From assembly GCA_903918325.1 (NCBI GenBank), contig CAIXDY010000007.1, positions 1 through 9,291 on the forward strand: 9,291 nucleotides of DNA, written 5' to 3'. The notes beneath the pieces are model-generated. The model saw only the letters and a program-made list of their open reading frames with translations. It had not been told where the DNA came from and ran no database searches. Of this stretch, positions 1 through 6,325 are shown piece after piece. Source of the DNA: an uncultured Actinomycetes bacterium (GTDB lineage Bacteria > Actinomycetota > Actinomycetes > Nanopelagicales > Nanopelagicaceae). Numbering within the stretch: the first letter of the stretch is position 1; every line of letters begins with the position of its first letter. Made by a program: the position numbers and the translations under genes.

Positions 1-929
1 AAATCTGAGTACTGGTCATAGTTAATTCCTGCTTTTTCAATGAACTGCACTAATGAAACAGCATCACGGTGAATACTAAAACCACCGCTTCCGACGATTG
101 GTCGGTCTAAAGAAACAACACGGCTGCGATCATTTCGTTGCTCGGTTTTTGTAGCACCCACACCGAAATAACCTGATCGCCCACCAAAAGTGTTATAGGT
201 ATTCCATGTAATAAATGAATGCATCAGCATTAATTTTGAACTACCTAATGGACTATGCAGAACAAATGGCGCAGCATTTTCAATAGTGCCATCAAAAGAG
301 CGTGTGATGAATAAGTAAAAACCGGGGACCCAATGTTGATCTAACTTTAAGCGCACCGTAGTTGGCCACTTAGTTTCGATCATTCGAGTGGCATCTCGCG
401 GATAGCTAATCTTTCTTTCCTTTAAATTTATCGGCCCAGAATCCCAGATTTGTCGAGCACCAGATCCTTGATACCAACCAATTCGCAGAGCCTCGATACT
501 TCGTGTTCCTGTGTGAAATGTATCGGCGCTAATTCCATATAAAGATGCATGGATATCAATTGTGTCGCCACAACCACCCGAAGTTTTATTGAGCCAGAGC
601 GCACTTCCGGCAGCACCTTGTAAGTTAAGTTTTTTCCAATCCTTAACCGTCATTGCTACGCCTTGTTGTGCATTTTCATCAGCAACCCAGGTCGGTGAAA
701 GTTTCGTGCATGAAGAATCTGAATAGTTAGAAACATCTGCAGGTGTTTTAGTAGCAAGGGATTGTTCAAAAGTTCGCATCGGTTGATTTGTAATATCTGT
801 GTGAGATGGAACTGGTGGGAGAGCTTTATGATCTTGAATGTATTCATACAAAACAGTGCCGGAGGTTGCCCCCGAAATCGCAACAATAATTGCAAGGCCA
901 ATTAGTACTGGCTTTCGGCGCAATTGCAT
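1..929 (-). CDS. N,N-dimethylformamidase large-subunit-like family protein, membrane-anchored, C-terminus cut by window edge
   Basis: An open frame runs from ATG 929 leftwards off the window (309 codons visible, no stop). Residues 7-27 form one hydrophobic segment after a basic start (QLRRK), so the protein is probably a signal-anchored or exported protein. The visible part carries hallmarks I recognise from the N,N-dimethylformamidase beta-subunit-like family: RIGWYQGSGAR (149-159), HWVPGFYLF (199-207), WNTYNTFGGRSGYF (242-255) and SLDRP (273-277). The characterised Paracoccus enzyme hydrolyses dimethylformamide at a mononuclear iron site, but family members in other bacteria are mostly uncharacterised, so substrate and activity here are unknown. 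The rest of the C-terminal domain lies outside the window. An in-frame TAA (935-933 on this strand) lies two codons upstream, and no Shine-Dalgarno is visible. This fixes the ATG and suggests leaderless translation. The gene is divergent from the tRNA and the amino-acid transporter operon. Confidence 0.75.
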   Translation of the reverse strand, partial: MQLRRKPVLIGLAIIVAISGATSGTVLYEYIQDHKALPPVPSHTDITNQPMRTFEQSLATKTPADVSNYSDSSCTKLSPTWVADENAQQGVAMTVKDWKKLNLQGAAGSALWLNKTSGGCGDTIDIHASLYGISADTFHTGTRSIEALRIGWYQGSGARQIWDSGPINLKERKISYPRDATRMIETKWPTTVRLKLDQHWVPGFYLFITRSFDGTIENAAPFVLHSPLGSSKLMLMHSFITWNTYNTFGGRSGYFGVGATKTEQRNDRSRVVSLDRPIVGSGGFSIHRDAVSLVQFIEKAGINYDQYSD

Positions 930-935
930 GGCTTA

Positions 936-965
936 ATTAAAGGTCAGTTGTCGGACAAGAGCCAA
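936..965 (-). promoter_or_regulatory. candidate leaderless promoter for the dimethylformamidase-like gene
   Basis: Read on the minus strand, TTGGCT (965-960) and TTTAAT (941-936) are separated by 18 bases. The -10-like hexamer ends 6 bases before the A of the ATG at 929. That spacing would place the transcription start at or next to the start codon, which is the usual arrangement for leaderless mRNAs in actinobacteria. The lack of a ribosome binding site in front of this ATG is consistent. Motif matches are partial, so this is an inference. Confidence 0.4.
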
Positions 966-990
966 TTAGCGAGTTAGTGGACCGCTCCTG

Positions 991-996
991 TACCCT
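991..996 (+). promoter_or_regulatory. weak -10-like element upstream of tRNA-Tyr
   Basis: TACCCT fits the loose actinobacterial TANNNT -10 pattern and lies 24 bases before the tRNA 5' end. The best -35-like stretch (TTAGCG, 966-971) is 19 bases upstream, which is slightly long. No better promoter was seen in the 90 bases between the divergent gene and the tRNA. Confidence 0.25.
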
Positions 997-1019
997 TACC
1001 CGGTCGCATAGAAAGCCTT

Positions 1020-1104
1020 GGCGGGTTGCCCGAGCGGCCAATGGGAGGGGACTGTAAATCCCCCGGCTCTGCCTTCGAAGGTTCAAATCCTTCACCCGCC
1101 ACCA
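1020..1104 (+). tRNA. tRNA-Tyr, anticodon GTA
   Basis: The cloverleaf can be folded by hand. The acceptor stem GGCGGGT (1020-1026) pairs with ACCCGCC (1094-1100). The anticodon stem GGGGA (1047-1051) pairs with TCCCC (1059-1063) around loop CTGTAAA, with anticodon GTA at 1054-1056. A long variable arm (1064-1076) contains a GGC/GCC stem. The T-arm is GAAGG-TTCAAAT-CCTTC (1077-1093). The discriminator is A1101, and CCA is encoded at 1102-1104. The long variable arm plus GTA identifies a bacterial class II tRNA for tyrosine. It stands alone in this window. Confidence 0.96.
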
Positions 1105-1117
1105 ATAAAAGCCAATC

Positions 1118-1150
1118 CACGCGATTCGCTTTTTGCGTATTACTCGCGTG
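1118..1150 (+). other. stem-loop downstream of tRNA-Tyr
   Basis: CACGCGA (1118-1124) is perfectly complementary to TCGCGTG (1144-1150), a 7-bp GC-rich stem. The 19-base loop contains a small nested CGC-TTTTT-GCG hairpin (1127-1137). No T-run follows on either side, so it is not a canonical intrinsic terminator. It could be a processing or termination structure for the tRNA transcript, or an operator for the transporter operon. Confidence 0.3.
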
Positions 1151-1161
1151 TAGACATCTGA

Positions 1162-1190
1162 TTAACCTCTCAATAGCCTTCGCTTTATAT
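1162..1190 (+). promoter_or_regulatory. candidate promoter of the amino-acid ABC transporter operon
   Basis: TTAACC (1162-1167, four of six matches to the -35 consensus) and TTATAT (1185-1190, only three of six to -10) are spaced by 17 bases. They would start transcription shortly before the AGGAG ribosome binding site at 1204-1208. An alternative -10, TATATC at 1187-1192, has a 19-base spacer. The motif match is modest; the position is what makes it plausible. Confidence 0.35.
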
Positions 1191-1213
1191 CCATCCACTT
1201 TTTAGGAGCTATC

Positions 1214-2062
1214 GTGAAGAAACGTTTTGGAATTTTCGCAGCTGTAGTGATTGCAGCCGCGCTTACTTTATCTGGATGCGCTAAAAGCGATTCAGCAACT
1301 AGCAGTGCAGCAGCTTCATGTGCCAAAGCAGATCTAGCAACGGTTACATCAGGCAAATTAACTATTGCTACAGGGCAACCTGCTTATTACCCATGGATCA
1401 TTGATGACAAGCCAGAAACAGGAAATGGCTTCGAAGGTGCAGTGGCATATGCAGTTGCTAAGCAACTTGGATTTGCAACTACCGACGTTGTCTGGGTTCG
1501 TACTACTTTTGATAGCGCAGTAACACCTGGCGCAAAGAACTTTGACTTCAATTTGCAACAGTTCTCAATCACGCCTGATCGCCAAAAAGCCGTTGATTTC
1601 TCATCTCCTTACTACACCGCACCTCAAGCAATCGTTTCTTTCAAGGGCAGCAAGATTGATGGCAAAACTTCAATCGCTGACCTCAAAGGAGCAAAGTTAG
1701 GTGCTGCAGTTGGAACGACTTCACTTGATGCTATTAGCAATCAAATTGGCTCTAAGCCACAGGTATTCAATGACAACGCTGCAGGTGTTTCTGCACTAAA
1801 GAATAAGCAGATTGATGGATTGGTCGTAGATCTTCCAACTGCTTTCTACTTATCTGGCGTTGAAATTCCACATGGAATCATCGTTGGACAGTTGCCTTCA
1901 ACGGGAACTGGTGATCAATTTGGTCTATTGCTATCTAAGGGCAGCAAGTTAACTTCTTGCGTAAGTGCTGCAGTTGATGCAATTACTAAGGATGGATCGT
2001 TGGCAGCGATCACTGATAAGTGGTTAGCAACTGATGCTGGCGCGCCAGTATTAAAGCCATAA
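1214..2062 (+). CDS. polar amino-acid-type ABC transporter substrate-binding lipoprotein (SBP family 3)
   Basis: The start is GTG 1214, with AGGAG five bases upstream. The N-terminus is a lipoprotein signal: basic MKKR, a hydrophobic stretch and lipobox LSGC (19-22), so Cys22 should be lipidated and hold the protein on the outer face of the membrane. The mature part has the family-3 pattern: GKLTIATG (47-54), GFEGAVAYAVAKQLGF (72-87), FDFNLQQFSITPDR (110-123), VDFSSPYY (127-134), then VVDLPTAFYL (204-213) and a C-terminal DGSLAAITDKW (260-270). Arg123 and Asp206 occupy the positions that in this family usually hold the ligand's carboxylate and amino group, so an amino acid or a similar zwitterion is likely; the exact ligand cannot be read. 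Two further cysteines, 36 and 249, flank the folded domain. This is the first gene of the operon with permease, ATPase and M24 protein. Length 282 aa is normal. Confidence 0.93.
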   Translation: MKKRFGIFAAVVIAAALTLSGCAKSDSATSSAAASCAKADLATVTSGKLTIATGQPAYYPWIIDDKPETGNGFEGAVAYAVAKQLGFATTDVVWVRTTFDSAVTPGAKNFDFNLQQFSITPDRQKAVDFSSPYYTAPQAIVSFKGSKIDGKTSIADLKGAKLGAAVGTTSLDAISNQIGSKPQVFNDNAAGVSALKNKQIDGLVVDLPTAFYLSGVEIPHGIIVGQLPSTGTGDQFGLLLSKGSKLTSCVSAAVDAITKDGSLAAITDKWLATDAGAPVLKP

Positions 2063-2089
2063 GCGGAAAAAAGAAGTAAACACGGTAGT

Positions 2090-2965
2090 TTGGCGACCAT
2101 GTCAGAGCGAATGAACTCTGCTTGGTCGCCAAGCTCACGTGAAGTAGAACGCCAGCAAGCTCGGCGACGCATCAGCAGACGGCAAGCATTAATTGCTGCA
2201 GTTTCATCGTTACTTGTTCTTGGAACGTTAATTAGTATCACCATCACATCACCCGGTTGGGCCGTCGTTAAAAAGACATTTTTTGATTTAGGTTATGGCC
2301 GCAAAGTTTTTCCAACCGTTATTGCTGGCTTATGGATAAATCTTCAACTGACATTTATCGGTGGATTTTGCATTGGTGTGATTGCGCTAGGTCTGGCCTT
2401 ACTAAGAACTACAAAGTCACCCGCGCTGACACCTTTTAGATTTATTGCAACCGCTTACGTTGATATTTTTCGCGGTGCTCCATTGATTTTGATAATTCTA
2501 TTAGTGGGCTTTGGCGTTCCGGCCCTTGGTTTAAAAGGAATCCCCAGTAATGTAATTTTTCTTGGAACCGTGGCGGTAGTTCTTACTTATTCAGCCTACG
2601 TTGCCGAAGTTATTCGCAGTGGAATTCTCTCGATACATCCCAGCCAACGCGCAGCTGCTCGATCACTTGGCTTAACTTCAGGCCAAACAATGCGTTATGT
2701 GGTTCTGCCTCAAGCAATTCGCCGAGTAGTACCGCCACTTCTCAACGACTTTGTTTCACTGTTAAAAGACACAGGTTTGGTATCCATTCTTGGTGTAACC
2801 GATGCCGTGCGGGCTGCACAAATTAATGCCAGCCGAACCTTTAATTACACCCCTTATGTGGTGGCAGCGATCTTGTTCCTACTCATAACAATTCCAATGA
2901 CTAGGTACACCGATAGAGCCATTCGCCAGCGCACTAATGCCCAGAGTTCAGAGGGTGTCATCTAA
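2090..2965 (+). CDS. polar amino-acid-type ABC transporter permease (HisM/GlnP family)
   Basis: This is the membrane subunit of the importer. An arginine-rich cytoplasmic N-terminus (21-31) precedes about five membrane segments (approximately 33-52, 77-105, 131-147, 155-176, 254-270). Between the last two lies the ATPase-docking EAA loop, AARSLGLTSGQTMRYVVLPQAI (189-210, containing the invariant glycine). The family signature around YVDIFRGAPLI (123-133) is also present. There is only one permease gene, so the transporter probably uses a homodimer. The start is uncertain: TTG 2090 gives the longest form, while ATG 2099 or ATG 2111 are possible, and none has a strong Shine-Dalgarno. It lies 27 bases after the binding-protein gene and shares one base with the ATPase gene (TAATG), indicating translational coupling. 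Confidence 0.92.
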   Translation: MATMSERMNSAWSPSSREVERQQARRRISRRQALIAAVSSLLVLGTLISITITSPGWAVVKKTFFDLGYGRKVFPTVIAGLWINLQLTFIGGFCIGVIALGLALLRTTKSPALTPFRFIATAYVDIFRGAPLILIILLVGFGVPALGLKGIPSNVIFLGTVAVVLTYSAYVAEVIRSGILSIHPSQRAAARSLGLTSGQTMRYVVLPQAIRRVVPPLLNDFVSLLKDTGLVSILGVTDAVRAAQINASRTFNYTPYVVAAILFLLITIPMTRYTDRAIRQRTNAQSSEGVI

Positions 2966-3711
2966 TGGCCAATGTTCTAGAAATTTCAAATATTAGGAAA
3001 TCTTTTGATAGCGAGCTAGTGCTTAATAACTTATCGCTTGCAGTTCCTGAGCACACTGCTACCGTGTTAATTGGCGCTTCTGGTTCTGGCAAGTCAACAC
3101 TTTTGCGCTGTATCAACTTGTTGGAATCAATTGATGATGGTCAGATTTTTCTGGATGGCGAAGAGATTTCCGATCCATTGATTAATGTGGATGAGATTCG
3201 CCGCAAACTTGGAATGGTTTTTCAATCCTTTAATTTATTCCCACATAAAAGTGTTCTAGAAAACATTACTTTGGCGCCAATGAAAGTTCAGGGTAAAAAT
3301 AAGGATGAAGCAGTTACTGCGGCATTAGCTTTGCTCAAGCGATTTGATTTAGCCGATAAAGCTGATCAATATCCAGATCGACTCAGCGGGGGACAACAAC
3401 AGCGAGTAGCAATCATTAGATCTCTTGCTTTAAATCCACGTCTACTTCTATTAGATGAAATTACTTCAGCCCTTGATCCGGTATTAGTTAATGAAGTGCT
3501 TAGCATCGTGCGCGATTTAAAGAGCGATGGAATGACAATGGTTCTTGCGACCCATGAAATGGGCTTTGCCACTCAAGTAGCGGACGAGGTCTGCTTTTTA
3601 GAATCTGGAAATATCCTTGAGCGCGGTTCTGCACAAGATGTTTTACATGCGCCTAAGAATCCAAAGACTCAGGAGTTTTTGAAGCGAGTGCATCAAGCAG
3701 GAAGGTTGTAG
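2965..3711 (+). CDS. polar amino-acid-type ABC transporter ATPase (GlnQ/HisP family)
   Basis: This is the cytoplasmic nucleotide-binding subunit that powers the importer. All ATPase motifs are intact: Walker A GASGSGKST (37-45), Q-loop VFQSFNLFPH (85-94, Gln87), signature LSGGQQQR (140-147), Walker B LLLLDE (160-165) followed by D-loop SALDP (168-172), and switch histidine His197 in ATHEMG. The segment DEITSALDP has Ile where most GlnQ-type proteins have Pro, a change that does not remove a catalytic residue. Length 248 aa is typical. The ATG overlaps the permease stop by one base. The gene is followed after 9 bases by the M24 gene. Confidence 0.96.
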   Translation: MANVLEISNIRKSFDSELVLNNLSLAVPEHTATVLIGASGSGKSTLLRCINLLESIDDGQIFLDGEEISDPLINVDEIRRKLGMVFQSFNLFPHKSVLENITLAPMKVQGKNKDEAVTAALALLKRFDLADKADQYPDRLSGGQQQRVAIIRSLALNPRLLLLDEITSALDPVLVNEVLSIVRDLKSDGMTMVLATHEMGFATQVADEVCFLESGNILERGSAQDVLHAPKNPKTQEFLKRVHQAGRL

Positions 3712-3720
3712 ATTGAGTTC

Positions 3721-4785
3721 ATGAGCGCATTTAATGAGCGTATGGAGCCACTTCGCAGGCTCATGGCACAAAAGAATTTAGAGTCAATTGTTTTGCGCCG
3801 TAATCCTAATCTGGCGTGGGCTATTGCTGGTCGTGCGCATGTGCCAACAACCATTGACGCCGCTTGTTTTGATTTAATTATTACCCAGGATTCAGCGACA
3901 GCAGTTACTAATGTTGTTGAAGCACCACGCCTAATCGCTGAAGAACTTCCAAGTGAGGTAACGGTTAACGCAATCAAGTGGTCTGAAGGACGTGATCCTG
4001 CGTTGCCAACTGGTTCAAAAGTGGGAACTGATCAGCCAGGTGCCGATCGGATTGATTTAAATAATGAAATTGAAATGATTCGAGCTTCATTAATTGATGC
4101 TGATGTTGCCCGTTATCAAGAAATATGTACGGATGCAGCAGTTGCGTTGGGTAATGCAATGAAGCAAGTTGAAAGTTCTGATCGTGAAATTGATGTTGCA
4201 GGTTTAATCACACATGCCCTGTGGCAAGCAGATTTAGAGATTGCTTTTCTTGGAGTAGCTGGCGCAGATCGAGTTCATAAATTTAGGCATCCGCTTCCAA
4301 CAAGTGCCGTGGTTGGTAATCGAGTTTCGGCATCTATTTGCGCTAAACGTAAAGGCCTCATTGCATCAGCCACTCGTATTGTTACTTTTGGCCAGGTTTC
4401 GGATGCACTTATTAAAGAGTATGAAGCTATTTTTAAAGTAGAAGCCGCCATGTTGGATGCAACGATTGTCGGTCATTCATTTGCTAATCCAATTGAAGCT
4501 GCGATTGCCGCCTATCCAATAAATGGTTTTGATGCTGATGAGTGGACTAAGCATCACCAAGGTGGACCAACGGGTTACTTGCCCCGAGATTGGCCAGCTA
4601 ACCAGGCATCTGCGCGCTTGATCGCAAACAACCAGCCGATTGCATGGAACCCAACGGGTAAAGGTTGGAAAGCTGAAGACACCATCCTGGCCACAACCAC
4701 GGGCCCAAAAATCCTGACTTTTGACGCTCAATGGCCGGTTTTTGAGGTCAATGGTCGGACCAGACCATTTTTGCTCCAGAACTAA
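3721..4785 (+). CDS. M24-family (creatinase/aminopeptidase P fold) protein lacking most canonical metal ligands
   Basis: A 354-aa cytoplasmic protein with an N-terminal creatinase-like domain (about 1-115) and a C-terminal 'pita-bread' M24 domain. Landmarks are KFRHPLPT (187-194), GLIASATRIVTFG (212-224), HHQGGPTGYLPRD (278-290), AWNPTGKG (308-315) and AEDTILATTTGPKILT (318-333). Aligned by eye to methionine aminopeptidase and proline peptidases, the two metal-binding aspartates fall on Ser205 and Ser216 (the usual 11-residue spacing is kept) and the first glutamate on Asn310. His279 and Glu319 are kept. A two-metal peptidase centre is therefore unlikely; metal-free creatinase has the same fold. 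His190 may be the retained substrate-contacting histidine. It lies 9 bases after an amino-acid-type ABC ATPase gene, so it probably acts on the imported compound. The Shine-Dalgarno AGGAAGG (3699-3705) is 15 bases from this ATG but 6 from an in-frame ATT (3712). Confidence 0.85.
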   Translation: MSAFNERMEPLRRLMAQKNLESIVLRRNPNLAWAIAGRAHVPTTIDAACFDLIITQDSATAVTNVVEAPRLIAEELPSEVTVNAIKWSEGRDPALPTGSKVGTDQPGADRIDLNNEIEMIRASLIDADVARYQEICTDAAVALGNAMKQVESSDREIDVAGLITHALWQADLEIAFLGVAGADRVHKFRHPLPTSAVVGNRVSASICAKRKGLIASATRIVTFGQVSDALIKEYEAIFKVEAAMLDATIVGHSFANPIEAAIAAYPINGFDADEWTKHHQGGPTGYLPRDWPANQASARLIANNQPIAWNPTGKGWKAEDTILATTTGPKILTFDAQWPVFEVNGRTRPFLLQN

Positions 4786-4807
4786 GGCGCATTACAGTCC
4801 TATAACG

Positions 4808-4827
4808 AAGCGCAAAACAGCGTTTTT
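4808..4827 (+). terminator. possible small intrinsic terminator after the M24 gene
   Basis: AAGCGC (4808-4813) pairs with GCGTTT (4820-4825) around a six-base loop AAAACA, and the T-run continues to 4827. The stem is short, with three G-C pairs, one G-U and two A-U, so it would be weak. It is placed 22 bases after the M24 stop and just before a TTGACA motif, consistent with a boundary between two operons. Confidence 0.35.
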
Positions 4828-4860
4828 GACATTGACGCGCATGATTTGGCGTGGCACCCT
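4826..4860 (+). promoter_or_regulatory. candidate promoter region of the sugar isomerase / sugar ABC operon
   Basis: Two overlapping -35-like motifs stand in tandem: TTGACA (4826-4831, perfect consensus) and TTGACG (4832-4837). CACCCT (4855-4860) is 17 bases after the second and matches only the A and final T of a -10 element. No good -10 is at the right distance from the first. A weak inverted repeat TTGGC (4846-4850) / GCCAA (4863-4867) follows and could be an operator half-site pair. Only the -35 motifs are convincing. Confidence 0.3.
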
Positions 4861-4890
4861 CAGCCAAGAGGTCTTACCACTGGGGGTTGA

Positions 4891-6291
4891 ATGAGCACTG
4901 TCGCTCTGGTCGCGCTAGCGCGTCCTACATTTGATCTCACCTGTGCCCAGGCTAATTTTGATAGTGCGCGAGCTTTGCTCGTTGAACTCGGTGCAACTGT
5001 GGTCGGACCGGCAGAGTTAGTTATGACGCCCGATGATGTGGCTGCAGTGAAACTACCTGATGCAGATCTACATATTCTTTTCATGGCATCTTTTTCTGAC
5101 GCCTCTCCCGCAGTAGAACTTCTTGGAAAAGTTAAGGGCCCAGTTCTAGGTTGGTCAATGCGCGAACCTGGAGCAGTTGGCGAGCGACTTAAATTAAATT
5201 CAATGTGTGGCGTAAACCTTGCCGCGCATGCCTTAATGAATGCAGGTCAATCAATTCGCCACATACATGGCAATGCCGATGAACCACAAGTACGAAGTGC
5301 AATTAAAGATGCGCTCGCCGGAAAATTACCTGAAGCAACTTCCCCAAAAAATAAAATTGGTGAATTAGGAAGTGTTGCCGAGGCTGATGCTGCGCTGCAA
5401 TGGTTAAAAGGTAAAAAAATTGGCGCAGTTGGTGAGGCACCAATTGGATTCACACCGTGCGTTTATGATGCTCAACAAATTCGATCACTTTTTGGTTTAG
5501 ATATTCGGCAAATTTCGATTGACGATGCGTTTGGAAGAATCTCAGAAGTTAAAGAAGAAGCGCGCGAACTTGCATATGCCGGCGCTGTAGCGGCCCAACC
5601 TTCATTGGCCTCCGTAAATGTGGAAGAAGCAAAAAAAGTTTATGGCGTAGAGGTTGCCCTTGATGAATGGCGTGCAGAAGAGTTATTAGATGCAATTGCA
5701 ATTCGTTGCTGGCCTGAATTTCCAACAGATTTAGGCGCTTGTATTTGTTCATCACTTGGCCGACTTTCAGACCGCGGCACCGTAACCACATGCGAACGCG
5801 ATGTACTTGGCGCGGTCACAATGATGGTCTGCGAATCTTTAGGCTCTGATGAAAACTATCTTGTAGATATTGTCGATCTCGATGCTGCACAAGGTTTAGT
5901 TCGTTTATGGCACTGCGGTTCTGCGGCAACCAAACTTGCTGCTGATCCAAAAAATGCTACTCAATCAACCCACTGCAATCGCAAATTAGGCGTTGCAGGT
6001 AATTTTCCGCTCAAGACCGGACCAGTAACACTGTTTCGTATTGATCGGGATGTGGATCCGAGCAACCGCACGGGTCTTCGCATGGTTGTGAGCCGAGGGG
6101 AATCAATCCCTGCTCCCAATCACTTCCAAGGCAATACAGCAACTGTTATCACTGAACCTGATGCAGCTGCTTTAGTGAATGGAATCGTCACTGGCGGATA
6201 TCCGCACCACTTGGTCATTTCATGGATCGATGTGCGACCAGGTATTCGTCAATTGGCAAACAAGTTAGGGATACCCCTCACAGAATGGTAA
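4891..6291 (+). CDS. L-fucose/L-arabinose isomerase-family protein
   Basis: A 466-aa cytoplasmic enzyme of the fucose/arabinose isomerase superfamily, which interconverts aldose and ketose sugars using a divalent metal, typically manganese. Recognisable blocks are GWSMREPGAVGERLKLNSMC (87-106), the family's LNSxCG element; CWPEFPTDLGACICSSLGRL (273-292); and TTCERDVLGAVTMMV (299-313). Near the end is GGYPHHLVISW (435-445). By comparison with FucI and AraA, likely metal or catalytic residues are Glu276, Glu302 or Asp304, and His439 or His440; this is an alignment by eye. It is shorter than FucI (about 590 aa), as in the many FucI-like proteins of unknown substrate. The ATG is preceded by GGGGG (4882-4886). 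Genes for a sugar ABC importer start 34 bases downstream, so it probably isomerises the imported sugar. The sugar identity cannot be read; no kinase gene is in view. Confidence 0.85.
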   Translation: MSTVALVALARPTFDLTCAQANFDSARALLVELGATVVGPAELVMTPDDVAAVKLPDADLHILFMASFSDASPAVELLGKVKGPVLGWSMREPGAVGERLKLNSMCGVNLAAHALMNAGQSIRHIHGNADEPQVRSAIKDALAGKLPEATSPKNKIGELGSVAEADAALQWLKGKKIGAVGEAPIGFTPCVYDAQQIRSLFGLDIRQISIDDAFGRISEVKEEARELAYAGAVAAQPSLASVNVEEAKKVYGVEVALDEWRAEELLDAIAIRCWPEFPTDLGACICSSLGRLSDRGTVTTCERDVLGAVTMMVCESLGSDENYLVDIVDLDAAQGLVRLWHCGSAATKLAADPKNATQSTHCNRKLGVAGNFPLKTGPVTLFRIDRDVDPSNRTGLRMVVSRGESIPAPNHFQGNTATVITEPDAAALVNGIVTGGYPHHLVISWIDVRPGIRQLANKLGIPLTEW

Positions 6292-6325
6292 ACAACAATC
6301 TAACCCTCGGAAAGCAAGGATAAAA

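Noticed and set aside
428..901. Two minus-strand ORFs of 62 and 81 aa (428-616, 656-901)
   Set aside because: They lie in a different frame inside the longer open frame 929-1, which has recognisable family motifs and runs off the edge without a stop.
974..1198. Minus-strand ORF reading GEGFEPSKAEPGDLQSPP, across the tRNA
   Set aside because: This is the antisense translation of tRNA-Tyr, a well-known false protein in automatic annotation; the cloverleaf explains the sequence.
1915..2247. 110-aa minus-strand ORF across the binding-protein/permease junction
   Set aside because: No recognisable motif, and it overlaps two well-supported genes on the other strand; a shadow ORF.
4786..4890. Riboswitch or small RNA gene in the 105-base gap before the isomerase
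   Set aside because: Only a short hairpin, tandem -35-like motifs and a weak inverted repeat are visible; there is no extended conserved-looking fold and too little room for a known sugar or cofactor riboswitch.
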